Source: Symsagittifera roscoffensis
Taxonomy: Eukaryota; Xenacoelomorpha; Acoela; Convolutidae
NCBI RefSeq assembly: GCF_963678635.1
Contig: NC_087063.1
Coordinates: forward strand, 68,986,727-69,050,726
Direction: 5' to 3'
DNA length: 64,000 bases
Shown here: piece by piece, positions 46,440 to 58,830 of the stretch
Layout: the number at the start of each line of letters is the position of its first letter
How positions within the stretch are numbered: position 1 is the stretch's first letter
Made by a program: the position numbers and the translations under genes
Notes under the pieces: model-generated
What the model was told of the DNA's origin: nothing
The model's input: only the letters and a program-made list of their open reading frames with translations
Databases searched by the model: none

Positions 46440-47700
46440 CACATATTTTCCCCGGGATGTGTACTACTTTAAATTGATAGGGTAATAGTCTATCCACCAG
46501 TCTAGTAGGTCGAGATTGGCACGTTTTATTAGACCCGTTTTCATCTAAAGCGGACGTTAAATCCTTGTGTTCTGCGGCTAATATGAACTCCTTTCCCAAA
46601 CTATAGTGCTTAATTCGGTCTACTGACCATACTACTGCAAGCCATTCTAACTCGTTAATCGAGTATTTTTTCTTGAGATTTTAAGTAGCGTGATGCAAAT
46701 GCAAAAGGTATCCAATCCCCATCGCCGCTCTCTGTTCAAAATTTGCACCTAGGCCGCTATGGCTGGCATCGCTTTGTAGTCGGGTATTATTCAATGGGCT
46801 ATAGTCTTTGATTTAGTCGATACTTACCACCGCTTTTTGGATTGCCTCAAACATCTTGATGTGCTGTTCCGCTACTAGAAATTTTTAACGCGTAGTTTTA
46901 TTTTTTTTGATTTTTTTTTAGCATTTCCTTCCGTAATAGTGGTCTAAGTTTATCTGTTAAGCTTGCTGCGTTTGCAATAAATTTAGACAGATGATTATTG
47001 CAAACTGATGATTAAAACTGACAGATGATTCAGTTTTAGTATAGTCTTCTTAGCGTGGTTTATATTTCGGTCCACTGCTTCTTGAAACTCTGCTGGCATG
47101 TTAGCCAGCCCATAAAATTGGTGAGAAATATACATGTACCTGTTTCCTGTCCACCTACAATGTTAAAATTATACTAATTGGCTATTTCCGCTATTAATTC
47201 TACTTCACTATAAGCATATTTCAGGTCAATAACTGTGACATACAACGTATCTTTTGTCTTCGCTGTTACTATTTGGCTATCATCATCCATCAGTTCATCA
47301 AATTTGGCATCTGATATTTTTTTTTGAACAGTTGCCTGTTAATTGGTTTTACATCCAACGCCAAATATAGCGAATCTTTTTTTTACTGAGATGACTAATG
47401 GAGCTATAAAGCAACCGCTGGTACATTTATCTAGTCGTTGTATGTGTCCTTCTTTTAGAAGTCAACGGAGCTCAGCCTGTAATTTTTTTTGAATGCGGAT
47501 CGGTATCCTTCTATCCATCTCTTTTGTTGGGCTTAAAAGGTATTTAAACTTTGATATTTTTTGCTTTTTCTTGTCGGTCAATTTTTTTTTAAATTTTTTC
47601 ATAAAACTGGTGGTTCCTTTCTTCCGAATGCTCGCATAGTAACACGTCAAACCTCGATCTCTTCTTTGATGCCGGTTTTTGGGTAGTGTGAATCCTCACT
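46440..47700 (-). pseudogene. Reverse transcriptase and RNase H remnants
   Basis: The RT starts with the RRIPIRIQKKLQAEL-type helix (~47520-47465). It continues through frames with CFIAPLVISVKK and DLKYAYSEVEL (~47435 and ~47230), followed by a gap where the YxDD block should be. RNase H is recognisable by LQSDASHSGLGA (~46795-46755) and KYSINELEWLAVVW (~46675-46630), then EHKDLTSAL and VDRLLPYQFKVVHIPG (~46490-46445). No long ORF survives. Catalytic Asp and Glu of RNase H are present but the protein is broken by stops. Confidence 0.75.
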
Positions 47701-47774
47701 TTGTGTTGCACATCCAGGCCAGGAATTCATCTTGTGCAGCGTTCAGTATTAAGAAACGATGCTCCTACTACTTC

Positions 47775-47966
47775 TCATCCCCCTAATTGGATGTCTGCTG
47801 TGAGCGTCCCCAGTATCGCAATTGTGTGTTTGGTGTAATCTACGAGCTGTGCTGACAGGTTTAATTTTTCCGCTGGTATGAACTTCGTGTTCTTTGATAC
47901 TCCCAGTGTTTGCTCCACCGTTGCCCAGCTTAGGAAGAATACCGGGGTACCCGTATTTATGGTCAT
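47775..47966 (-). pseudogene. Aspartic protease remnant with NTG in place of DTG
   Basis: The motif reads MTINTGTPVFFLSW at ~47966-47925. Family members have DTG or DSG here, so the catalytic Asp is replaced by Asn, a change that one transition (GAT to AAT) can make. The rest keeps the hydrophobic pattern of a retropepsin. Inactive as written. Confidence 0.7.
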
Positions 47967-48249
47967 GTTTACGATTTGGTTGTCATTTCTAGTTAGCCCC
48001 TTTTAGCGATTTTTTTGCTGTGATCTTTGGTTTCCGTGTTTATAAATTTTTTTGACGTTTCGGTTTTTTTTTTCAGGTTTGACGATGTCACCTGCATACT
48101 TTCTATTCTATTCTCTACATTGTTTTCAATATTAGCAATTGATGTGAAGTCGCATTCGATGAAAATGATTTTAAAATTGTCACAAAAACCAAATGATTGA
48201 ATCAGATTGTATTACTGGTCTGAACTTCTAGTGTTTTCGGTAACTTCAT

Positions 48250-48480
48250 TTACTTGTTGTGGACGACACATTTTAGCAAAGTGGTTGGGTTTTTTGAAGT
48301 TTTAACAAGTCTTCCACATAGCTGGACAATTTTCAAATGACCATCCACAGACGCTCGTCCACATCTAGTACGTGGTTTGCTTTCAGCCCCGGACCTCACG
48401 TTGCTTTTCGTTTGATTTGTCCTCATTTTATATTGTTCTCTAAACTGTCTTCTATTGTTTGGACGTTTATTACCCACTGC
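48250..48480 (-). pseudogene. Gag nucleocapsid remnant
   Basis: A basic, Asn/Arg/Gln-rich piece lying between capsid and protease. It contains GHLKIVQLCGRL and a further Cys, and looks like a degraded CCHC zinc knuckle rather than an intact one. Low similarity makes the exact limits uncertain. Confidence 0.45.
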
Positions 48481-48803
48481 TTTGATAAGTTACCGTTTAA
48501 TTTTTATTTGAGCCCCATTAGACTGACGTGCACTTGCTGTCGTGGCATTAGTTTTTTTGGAAAGCCTGTGACGTCTGTTTGCTTTGTTCGAACTTTGAAG
48601 CTCTCTTAAGTACTTCGTCCGCTGGAAACTTGAAAAGATCTCTAATTAAATCTTCTTCAAGTGTACCCAATTTCGCCTTTGCTGCCTGTGCATTTAGATT
48701 ACAGGGTTTCTCCCGTTTCTTGTGATCAATTAAACAGTTTGTACCGCTGATACTTGAAGCTTTGTGTGTTCTGGAAGGAAACTTTAACCAATCTCACCAT
48801 TTC

Positions 48804-49265
48804 TCAGAATTCAAATTTAGATACTTCCATATGTGGTTTTTTCTGGACAAATCGATTTTTTATTTCCCTACCCAGCGCTAGAAATAATGTCGATGCGTGT
48901 TGCTTCTGCACTCCGTTGTAAAAAAAAATATGGCCCACTATAAGTCCTCTTTCTTTTTTCTCCACATACTCTAGCAGAACTCTGTCACGAGCCAACTTTT
49001 CTCTTGATTCTTTATCGGTAACTGCTTGCGTATCTTCATTTGTTCGTAGTGTTTCTGGTCTTGGAACCGGTTCTTCTAAGACTGGCTTCGGATATTCCGA
49101 CAATATCTCTGGGTTTAAGTTTTCCTTCACCGCAACTGCCATTAAAAATTCATTGAACCAAATTTTAAAGTTCCAAGGCGGGTCAGAGTGCGCGGTAGTC
49201 CAGAATACGGGAACAACCATGTCGGTTCTGTTGTCTTGAAACATAAATCCTGCTGGCTGCGCCAT
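48804..49265 (-). pseudogene. Gag N-terminal region
   Basis: 153 codons from an authentic ATG at 49265. The N-terminus includes FWTTAHSDPPWNFKIWFNEF, a Trp-rich start typical of Gypsy Gag capsid proteins in which a PPxF/W-x-x-W motif precedes the helical capsid. A Glu/Arg-rich middle follows. It stops at 48804-48806 while the capsid should run on, so the frame is broken. Structural protein of the virus-like particle in an active element. Confidence 0.7.
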
Positions 49266-50420
49266 GTGATAACGTGAAGTGTAACTTTACTGATGAGTGA
49301 AAACGGATAAGAGATAGTAGTAAAATTTGACTGATCTCAAGTCTTTTCTGAGCATTGCTAAAGTATGCTTCTGAGATCTGTATCTGCGAACAGAAGACTG
49401 ACTGTTTTGAAGTCATGAACGTTTTAGATTGGCACATAATGGCCTTGAAAATAAATAACAAATTGAATATGCATTTAATTACTGAAGGTTACTGCAGCAG
49501 CAGTACCACACCCGAAAACAAAAAAGCCAAAGCCTATTCTCTTATACGAAAACCTAAGGTTATATGGCAGATTTTCGCAGAAAACCTGCATTGTAGTTTC
49601 CCCATTTAAAGTAAAGTTTGAAGTTTTTACAGATTTATGATAAAGAAACATAATTTTTTCTATGTGGCTAGAGGGTTTTACACAAAAACGATGTTTGAAA
49701 ATGTTTAGGATGCTTTCTGTCATATTTAGTCTTTCTTAGAAGTTGAAAATAACAAAAACAAAGATTATGGCTCCATACAAAACATTCATGTTGACTTTTG
49801 GTTCTTTTGTGTGAGAAATTGAGAGTGGACTACGTTATATGCTTAAATAATAATCTTTTGCAAACAATTTATTTTGTCTAAAACTGTTTTTCTGAGCCTA
49901 CAAATGACTTCGCGGCGGCTAAGAAATTAACAAAAAATTTCTTTAAAGGGTGTACCTAGCAGGTGCAGTTCTTGGGGCCTGGGTTTCAAAATTTTTTTCT
50001 CCTTGGATTTCCTGGCTGTTCCCTGGACTGTTTAAATTCCTCGCAGGAAGTCCAGGGTTTTCCCTTGGCTAAGTAACCTGTGTAACTTGACATTGAAGCA
50101 AAAAAGAAGATGTTCAGAACTTGTTTGAATGAGTCAAGTTGGTTATGCTGGAATTATTGTACAGCTTGACTGGTTTTCTAAGCTTATTCATCTGGTTTTC
50201 GAAGGCAGTGACGAAATAATTGTGCTCCAGCGGTTTTTTCTCCTGACGAAAGTTAACTTTGAAATGTCAAAAGCTGGAAACTAAAAAACGATCATAAATT
50301 TGTTTAATGGATTTCACACTTCCAACTGTAAAAATCTAGATAAAACCGTAAAACTTTTGGTTGGGTTGGTCTTAGCATTGAGAAAGTTTTAAGAGTGAGA
50401 AAATTCAACGTTCATAACTA
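49266..50420. other. noncoding flank with a small GC hairpin
   Basis: Upstream side of the minus-strand Gag; a 5' LTR and primer-binding site should lie here but none could be recognised. CCCTGGACTG at ~50030 and AAGTCCAGGG at ~50048 form a hairpin. Short ORFs here are not supported. Confidence 0.45.
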
Positions 50421-51131
50421 CAGTGCTGATTTAAATTATCCGGACAAAACTTGAATTTTCAAACGCGTTTTTCTCAAATTGGGTTAAGATTAGACAAAAA
50501 GTGAAGAGCACAAAATTTGCTTAGAATTTCACCAGAATTAATATGGTGCCATTTTTTTTTAATTCTCAACAAATATTTTACCCCAAAAATGGGTCATTTT
50601 GGCTTTTTTCAATTAATCAAGAATTACGCGGAAACTACTTTGCTAATTGATAAGAAAAATATATCACAGGAAGCCTCTTACGCAGTTCAACAAAGTTTAA
50701 TAAAGTTTAAATCTCCAAAAACCAGTATAAGAGGAAAAATTTTCACTTGATAGTCAATAAATGTGATTTTTACTATATAAAACCCAGAATCTCAGTTTAA
50801 AAATATGTTTTAAACAATTTGCGCAAATTTTTGGAGATTTAACCTTTCTTAAATTTTGTTGAACTGCGCAAGAGGCTTCCTGTGATATAGTTTTCTTATC
50901 AATTAACAAAGCAGTTTCCGCGTAATTCTTGATTAATTGAAAAAAGCCAAAATCACCCATTTTTGGGGTAAAATTTTTGTTGAGAATTTTGGAGAAAAAA
51001 TGGCACCATATTAATTCTGGTAAAATTCTAAGCAAATTTTGTTCTCTTCATTTTTTGTCTAATCTTAACCCAATTTGAGAAAAACGCGTTCAAAAATTTA
51101 AGTTTTGTCCGTATAATTTAAATCAGCACTG
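50421..51131. mobile_element. Palindromic Tc1/mariner-type MITE (711 bp)
   Basis: Begins CAGTGCTGATTTAAATTATC and ends with the reverse complement, ...ATTTAAATCAGCACTG. It is flanked on both sides by TA (50419-50420 and 51132-51133), the target duplication of Tc1/mariner transposons, and CAGTGCTG is also how Tc1 itself starts. Almost the whole element is inverted: the arms (50421-~50740 and ~50800-51131) are ~90 percent identical, so facing ORFs with matching peptides (MLRI..PELIWCHFF) appear on both strands. These are not genes. No transposase, so it is non-autonomous. Confidence 0.9.
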
Positions 51132-51133
51132 TA

Positions 51134-51965
51134 CGACCATGAACTAAAACTGTTAACCTTTTTCTTAAGAATTTGCTGATGAAGCCCTACGAGCGTTTCT
51201 AAGGTACCAATATCACAAGGAAGTTCAGTTGCTTTGTACGGTCATATGGTGTTGTATGCCATCATTTTTTGCCATGCGTTTTTGGTGATATATTGCAAAA
51301 GGTGGTAGGTGCAACTGATTTAACTCAGCTAAGTAAAAATGTTGGCCCCCACTGGGATTTGACCTCAGTCAGAATTATTACCCACTATAAAAACTGGTAT
51401 GCAAAATGAGCTGTGAAAAGTTAAGCTGTGAAAAGTTTAGACTTCAAATTACTCCATTACTTGAAATAAAACGGATGTCAGAAATTTGTTCAAGAAGTCA
51501 CAATTTTGGTATCTTATATCTTTTTTTCTCATTTTTTTCCTTAACCTTGTGTCTAATCTGAATGCAGCTCTGCTCTGGTGAACACCTTCTCCAATTTACT
51601 GTTTGTTTGGTATAGTGGCTAGCACACTTGACTCAAGCAACAGATGTATGGAGAAACCCGCTGTGATGGGTTTAGTTTTTGTAAGGACTGAGAATATTGC
51701 CACTTATTACCTGTTTTTTCTAATGTTTGCTTTGTTTGCTAATGATAACCATTTCAAAATTTTTAAATAGTTTAGACGTTTTTTTGGAGATGTTTAGTCA
51801 TTTTGCAGTTTTTAAACAAGGTGATTACTTTTTTCATGCTATCAGATTATACTATTGCTAAAATTTTTATCAATTTTTTTTAAAGTTCTCTTAATTATAT
51901 TGCAATAAATAACTTTGATTTTGTGCTAAAAGTCAACCGATTCGGTGTATTGAGTTTGTCATTCC
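51134..51965. other. spacer with weak tRNA-like fragments
   Basis: No gene. TGGTATAGTGGCTAGCAC at ~51612 resembles an A-box of a tRNA promoter but no anticodon stem or T-arm follows. GGGATTTGACCTC at ~51353 resembles an inverted B-box. Either could be a fossil of a tRNA-derived SINE. I do not call a tRNA. Confidence 0.35.
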
Positions 51966-52911
51966 CGGGCCGAGGTCCGCGACTCATGTTGCGACCGAAA
52001 TGGGTCAACGAAATGGACTTTCTGCTACCGTAATTCCATCATCCTGCAAGAGGCTTGAAACGCACAAAGTCGCAACTTAGCTAAGTTTGGTCACGCAAAA
52101 CCGCAATATAGCTAATTTGGGTCGGGTGACGCGTAATCGTAACATAGCCAACTTAGGTCGCACAAAGTCGCAACATAGCTATTTTGGGTCGCACAAAGTC
52201 GCAACATAGCTAATTTGGGTCGCGCAAAGTCGCAACATGGCTAATTTGGGTCGCAAAAAGACGCAGCATTGCTAATTTGGGTCGCGTAAAGTCACAACAT
52301 GGGTCGCACAGAGTCGCAATATAGCTAATTTAGTTAGCGCAAAGTCATAAAATGGGTCTTGCAAAGTCGCAACATGCGTCGCACAAAGCTTAAGTAAGGG
52401 AATTTTTGTCGGGTTTTTTGCTTGCATAAGCGTTATAGAGGTGCAGATTTCAAAATCATCCGGTATAAATGCATTTTTAATATGCAAGTAGCTATATCAA
52501 CACATTTGCTGATCACATACAGGACCGCCACGAGAAGGCCTACACATGCACCCAAAGTAACAGACAAGCTCAATTATAATATATAAGCTAAAAACCTTTT
52601 TTGGGTTGCGTAAAGTTGCAACAAATGTTTTTTCGGTTACGTGAAGTAGCACATATTTTCCTGGGTTGCGCATAGTCGCAACATAACCGTTTTTAGTCAA
52701 GATGGTCGCAACATACTTTTTTGGGTCGTGCAAAGTCCCATCATATCTTGTTTGGGTCGCGCAAAGTCGCATAAAAAATCTTCGGTCGTGCAAAATCGCA
52801 ACCCATTTTGAGTCGCAATGGTGGCATTATACCCGATTTGGGTCACAATGGTCGCAACATACACATTTTGAGTCGCAATGGTTGTAAAATAAGTCCCCGA
52901 CCTCGACCCAG
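51966..52911. mobile_element. Non-autonomous element with inverted ends and a 30-bp minisatellite
   Basis: The left end CGGGCCGAGGTCCGCGACT and the right end, read in reverse complement, TGGGTCGAGGTCGGGGACT, are imperfect inverted repeats. Between them GGGTCGCGCAAAGTCGCAAC + ATAGCTAATTT recurs about eight times at 52060-52400, with a second diverged block of about eight units at 52600-52900 (GGTCGTGCAAAGTC, GTCGCAATGG). The unit is GC-richer than its surroundings. No ORF is real here. No target duplication was fixed. Confidence 0.75.
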
Positions 52912-54640
52912 TTTATACATTGCTTTTGCGATCATAATTAGGCATTTTGTTTAATTTTTAATTTGATTATCAAAATGAAGATCTCAATTTCCTTAATTTT
53001 TTTTGCTCTTGCAAACTTAATATTGTAATCTAGACCAGTCATTTTGATGATAATTCTCATTTGTAAAAACAATTTTTTTCCGTTTCGTCTAATTCAAGTT
53101 TTTCCATGATGAATTTCATTGCTTGCATAGTTTAGGTTTTGGAATTTGAATTTTTGCCACCACACTTGTCTGTTGTCTTCAAAATTATAAGAACTTTCGT
53201 GGCACTTCCTAATAAGTTTTTTGTGTAAATTCTCAAGTTTGTTTCTACAGTTTTCTCAAAAAGTCTTCAAACATGACAAAAAGCATGGAAACTTTCAGAC
53301 TGGTTTGCCTAACACTGAAGGAGTTCTTCAAGAAATGATGCTTCTCGAATTCATCAGCTGTTGCAAAAATAATATGAGTTACAACAAAGTTTTAATCATA
53401 AAACAAAGTTTTAATCATAAAAAGCATACTTTACTCTAGGAGCGTTCATTATAGTACCCGAAATACCATTGAAAAACGAATAGTTCCCCTTAGTCCTGCT
53501 ATGTTTTATGGTTACTTCAGACTTACCAATTTTTTTTACCACGCAAACTCAAGCGCCACATGAAGATGTTCTATGCGGTCAGTAATCTATTTCTTTTATA
53601 TTTTTTGCTGTACTCTGATTTGAGTTAAAAATGTAATAGGAAATCAGTAGTTTTGCTTCTTTGGTTATTATCAGCTGTTATACTCCATAACTTATTTGCA
53701 ACAACTGATGAATTCTTAAACTTCACTCGTGAAACAATCCTTCAGCGTTTAGAAAACCAGTCTCAAGATTTATTTACTTTTTGATAGTTTTTGAAGACAT
53801 GGTGAGAAATCTGGAGAAACAAAAAAATTTGATAATCTTCAAAAAAAGTGTCAAAGAAATTAGTTAAATTCTTGAAACTAACAGACAAGTATACTCTCAA
53901 AAAATTAAATTCCACAATTGCAAAGTAGGGAAACAATGAAAGTAATCATAAAAAGTTGAGTTTGGTGAAACAACATAAAAAATTGCTACAAAAGTTAAAT
54001 ATTATCAAAATTGCTGGCTCTGGTTATAAAATTAAATCTACAGCAACAAAAAATTCAATGTAATTGAGATCTTCAAATTGATCATCAACCTAACGAGTTG
54101 AGTAAAACGGATCGCAAAAGTAAAATATAATGACAAATTAAATGCAAAAACACGTGATCGACTGAGTTTTAGTACTATATCAAACCTATTTTCTGCAATA
54201 CAATCAAGAGAGCTGAACAAAGTTTCAAAACACAAAAGCAATAATATAAGCTGATGGCACGAAAAAAAAGCAATAGCTTTATCGCTTTATCTAAGTACTG
54301 CAAAATGATTTTTTGAAAAAAAAAATTCAAAAAATTGTGAAAACTGTTTATGACTGAGCTCAAACTAGTACGCGCGGTATATTTCGTGATCATAAAGCTG
54401 CGATCTGATACTGCCTGAAGTGAGGATTGCTTCTGGGTATATTTGCTTCACCCTAATTGCAACCATTTTGGACTCTAATTAGTGTCTAGTGAATTTCAAA
54501 ATTCTTTTTTGAAATTTCGAAAACAATATCTTTGTTTTGTTTGTTACTTGATAAATCACTAAAAATTCTAAAACTTCAGAGGACAAAAACTATTTCACAG
54601 AAGATTAAGCGCCGTCAAAATATTTAGGGCTCTCTTCTGA
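52912..54640. other. AT-rich noncoding stretch
   Basis: About 1.7 kb without a supported gene or repeat. A 17-bp direct repeat (ACAAAGTTTTAATCATA) occurs at ~53384-53418. Frames of 67-72 codons here are compositional. Confidence 0.5.
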
Positions 54641-56770
54641 TATATACAATCTTAATCTTTTTTTCGACATTCGAAGAAAGTTACTGAACATTTGTGGCCG
54701 GGGTATTTTTTTTTGCAATACAAACTTCGAATTTTTATCTAGCTTTTTTGACGAAATGGTTTTGTATCATTCAAAATTATTGTTTTTATAAAGCATATCT
54801 CAGCTGTGGGTTTTTTAAAAATGTTTTGGGGGCTTAAAGCTAACCAATTTGGCCAATTCGGGACAATTAACCATGCAAAAGGTATTTCGTACTTTCAACG
54901 CGTAATGGTAGATCTAATCCGAGTGGGAAACCGTTCCAAAAGGAATTGAGTCAAGCTAGTTGGTCTTTAATAACGTTTTTGTATACGAAACATATAATTT
55001 TGTACTATATATAGCCTGTGGGGAATGACTCTCAAAAGCCTCAAAAAATCTCAAAAAGAACAATTTTAAAAATATTTTATAGCATATATAATAATTTTTC
55101 AGTTTTTTCTATTTTTCAAAAATAATTTTTAAATTTGTTTTTTTTTTGACATCTTGAACGAGCAAACACAACTCCATAGACCTAAAAAAAGTGTGAATTT
55201 GTATTCTAGTTTCAAGCAATATTGAAATGTTTCTGATGGCGAAAGTAAACAAATAAGTGCAACGAAAAGGTTTTTGTGGTATCTGTCACTTTTCAGTCAG
55301 ATATTATTATTCGAATGGTTTTTTTTGTGCCACTGTGTTCCTGGCGCTATAAAATTACTTCGCCTCCTTCATCATATATTTAATCTTCCTCGCGCACCTA
55401 TTTAAAAAAAGTCACAGAATAATTCTTAAGCAATAAAAGCTAACAAATACTTGAATTCATTAGATTTGGCGAAATTTAATTGAAGATAAAGCGAAGCTTA
55501 CTATTAAACTAATTCGTGTGAGAAGATCAATTCACAAAATGAATATTAAATTTTTTTTGAAAGCGAGCCAACCTGCAGCTGTCAACCCATAGCTTAATTA
55601 GGTACATAATTGGGTATTCATTTTAAATAAAAACAGAAATTTAAATCATATCTTGTCTAGGCTGATCGCCTAATTTATACCTTTGAGTTAAATGTGAGTC
55701 CAAATTGATTAAAAAACTCTCAATATCTCAACATTGAGATGTTTTATGGAAAATTCTTTCCGAGTTCGAATCATGCACATAATATGATACCCTGCCTAAC
55801 GTGTGTGACCGACCATTTTTTGGGGTAATCAAAAACCATCTTAGTTTTTTTTTCCATTCAACGTTTCACACAAGAAAACGGAAAGTGAGAGCCGTTGATT
55901 TAAAAAAAACAATTTTGAGTTAACAAAAAAACGAATTTGTTAAATTTAAATGTATCAACGTAGTAAACTTGATGTTTCATACTTTGATATATGCAAAATT
56001 CGCCAATTCGTAATTTACAAAGCTTGTGGGGGTGTGCTAGGAAAGGGCGAAGTATGCAAAATAGATTCCTTCACATTTGAATCTTTTGCAAATTCGGATA
56101 CCAAAGTGCTTGTATCAAGGCCAAGCCCTGATAGTTCCAACTGTCGTGTGAGATCTAAGGAGTATTGCTCAGTTCAAAAATTTGATGAAAATATCGAAAA
56201 AAAAATTGAGAAGTTTTTTGAAAGCCATCACCCACACGCTATTTAAAAAGCAAAGTGATATTTTTGCATAGAGCAAGCAAGCTATTAGATAAATTAAAAA
56301 ATCTGCTACGGTTTATTTTGGAGCGGTTCCGAAGACGGATTAAATCTCCGCTTGCGCGTTAATAGCGCGTTATCTATTGCAAGTTAATTGCACCAAATTG
56401 ACAATCGTTAAGCCAATGCAATTTAGTTTTAAGTTTGAGCTCGACACAACAATACTGTTTGAACAAGGAAAAACAACTTTTGAAAAACTGCTAGTTACAA
56501 AGCCGAAACTTTCAGGAAAAAAATAATCTCGGCCTCAAATTTTCCATCAATACGTTCGAAAATCGGAACAATTAATAGAAAACGTATCTTAGCTATTTTT
56601 GAATGGCTCGATTTCCCTGATTAGCTCTTATTGTAAAAGTGTCGCTGTTTTCGTCATGATCCAATCTTGTTATCCAGTTCTAAATAATGCTGATAATTTG
56701 TAGGAGTTGAGATGCTTAGGATAAAATTTGTTGCCTTCGAGCCTTAAACTCAAGACTAGAACGAGTGATT
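54641..56770. repeat. Diverged interspersed repeat family, copy 1
   Basis: Shares an ordered series of blocks with 57560-58640 and 61890-62300: a GGCTTAAA-plus-GGCCAATT block, a CAACGCGTAATGG-like block, CCATTTTGAAACC/CCGTTCCAAA, then (copies 1 and 2) GCGCGTTATCTATTGCAAGT, and TAATGCTGATAATTTGTAGG with TTGAGATGCT. Average identity looks like 65-80 percent. The 98-codon plus-strand frame at 55950-56246 falls in the part shared with copy 2, where it is broken by stops, so it is doubtful as a gene. Confidence 0.65.
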
Positions 56771-57329
56771 AATTTCAACAACCCTTTTAATTGAAAAACA
56801 ATTTTTCACGAGCACTCGTTTTTCAATTTTCCGTAAAGAAAACATTTGACGTTTTTTTTTCAGGCTTATTGATGTTTATGTTTTAACGTTTTTTTTTTCA
56901 GTTAGACAACTATTTAATCATTGAGCTGAACCTCAAATTTTTTTAATTTCAGTGTTTTAAACAGTTTCAATCTGTTAGATTAGGGTTTTGAGGATACAAA
57001 ATAAGGTATTTTTTTCTTACAAAAAAAAAAGAAAAAATTGCTTAATATTCTTACTTTCTACATTCAAACTGTTTTATAAATCAAAATAAATGTATTTACA
57101 CGGTGAGTTATGGTTTTCAAATTGTAATGTTTATATATATTTTTTGAATTGGGCACAAAAAATTACATAGAATTGAACTATAATTCCTATGAACGTATAT
57201 TTTTGTTCTTAATACCTAATTCATGTAGCTGTCAAGAAACAAAAATTCGTAATAGGGCATGGGCAAGTACCGATCGATAGTTTTTGTGGTAATATTTTAT
57301 AGGTGGCCTTCAAATTTTGGAGCATTTAG

Positions 57330-58640
57330 AGCGCTGATATTCTTTTAGGTCTTAAACTCTATTCTGTTAGTGCATTTTTTGTTTTTATTTTCCATGTTTT
57401 TTTCTGAACTTAAAATTTGTTACTCAGTGTGTTTTCCTCCCACTTTACACGAAAGTGACGGAAAATTGGTGCTGAAGGCGGCTTTATTCTCCAAAATATT
57501 TTTGTATAACCGGCAATTTTTGATGATTTTGTATCAGCCAAAAACTATTGTTGTCCTAAGCTCAAATTTACAAAAAATATTTCAACTGTCTTGGTTTTTT
57601 TATTTTTGAGGCTTAAAAATGGCCAATTTCGCCCATTTGAGATAATTAGCGCGCGACATACTTTGTGCTACCAACTCGTAAGTGGAGATTTACTCCATTT
57701 TGAAACCATCTAAATTGAAGTGAGGCACTCTATTTGGTCTATTTAGTACTTTGCCAGATACAAAAAATAAAAAATCACTTTTTACTTTACAAGCGTGTGA
57801 ATCATGAATCTCAAAAAAAATCTCAAAAACATGTTTCAAAACTTTTCAATTTTTTTTTTCATTTTCACCATTTTTTTAATCAACATATTAAATTTGATAT
57901 TTAATACCTTTTCATTTGATTTATTAGCGAATTTGGAAACTACGTTGCTTGTATCAGTGGCAAGCCCTGAATGTTGCGACTAATTTATGAGAGGAAGAAG
58001 TGTTCGCTTCAAAATATATGGTGAATGTGCCAAAAAAACTGAAAAAAAAGTTGATTTATTTTTTTAAAAACACTCCACACGCTATTTGAAAAACAAAGTA
58101 AAAATTTTCGCATGAAGCAAGGTTTCAATTAGGCCAAAAAAACGTACTCGATTTTAATTGGCAACTGTTTTGAAGACGGATTAAATATCTGTTTACGCAA
58201 TAATAGCGCGTTATCTATTGCAAGTTAATTGGACCAAACTGGCAATCTTTAAACCCCCTTACTTCACGGAAAATCACATGTGATTTTTGAGCGTGAGCTC
58301 GAGAACACAACACTGTTGGAATGATATGAGAACCTTCCGTGATAAACTGCTAATTAAAAAGTCGAAAGTTGTCCGGATAAACAAACAAACCGAGCTCAAA
58401 TATTCAGTCATTTTCTTCAAAAGTCGGAACAATCAATTCATCTTAGCTATATTTTGGGTTGCTCAATTTTTCTGATCAGCTCCTTATAACAGCATCACTG
58501 TCGTCATCAGAATTCAAACTTACTATCCAGTTTTAAATAATATTGATAATTAGAAGGAGTTGAGATGCTGGGATGTCTTTTAATGTCTTCCAGCATTAAA
58601 CTCAATAGTAGAACGAGTGAGTAGAGTAATATCAACAATT
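57330..58640. repeat. Diverged interspersed repeat family, copy 2
   Basis: Shorter relative of the 54641 copy. Best match is 58195-58250 (GCGCGTTATCTATTGCAAGT, then TTAATTG with ACCAAA) and 58530-58620 (AATATTGATAATTAGAAGGAGTTGAGATGCTGG), which pair with 56360-56420 and 56690-56720. Internal deletions relative to copy 1. Its right end abuts the 3' end of the secreted-protein gene. Confidence 0.65.
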
Positions 58641-58803
58641 CTTTCTATTGAAAACTTTTTTTTTGAATATTTTCATTTTTTAACTTCGTGATTCATTAAA
58701 GAATACTTTTGAAATATCTTCAGGCTAATTGGTGTTTGAGTTTTCACGTTTCGGTTTAATTTTCCAGTTGGACAACTATTCGGCCAATAAGTTGAGCCTA
58801 AAT

Positions 58804-58830
58804 TTTATTTACTTCCAGTGTTTGTTTATT
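58804..58830 (-). terminator. Polyadenylation signals of the secreted-protein gene
   Basis: AATAAA on the minus strand at 58830-58825, overlapping the stop codon, and a second at 58809-58804, in AAATAAAATTT. Either could direct 3' processing a little further left. Their position right behind the ORF supports that exon 2 is the last exon. Confidence 0.6.

Larger units (their letters stand above)
43610..49265 (-). mobile_element. Third Gypsy-like element on the minus strand, degenerate
   Basis: From right to left: Gag (49265-48250), protease (47966-47775), RT (~47700-46810), RNase H (~46810-46440), linker (45934-45602), integrase (~45290-44600) and Pol tail (~44082-43610). The order is that of Ty3/Gypsy. 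It is much more decayed than the element at 14646, with stops every few dozen codons. It is unrelated in detail to the other two elements. LTRs not found; the right side beyond 49265 shows no match to the left side. Confidence 0.85.

Noticed and set aside
50517-51035. Two facing ORFs with almost the same peptide on opposite strands
   Set aside because: They are the two arms of the palindromic MITE read on each strand, not paired genes.
51607-51680. tRNA-like A-box (TGGTATAGTGGCTAGCAC)
   Set aside because: No 7-base anticodon loop, T-arm or acceptor stem can be folded from the following bases.
52060-52900. Regular ~30-bp repeats, superficially CRISPR-like
   Set aside because: The units are contiguous and degenerate with no unique spacers, and the genome is eukaryotic; it is a minisatellite.
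55750-55775. B-box-like GAGTTCGAATC
   Set aside because: No A-box or cloverleaf lies upstream at the right distance; likely chance or a SINE fossil.
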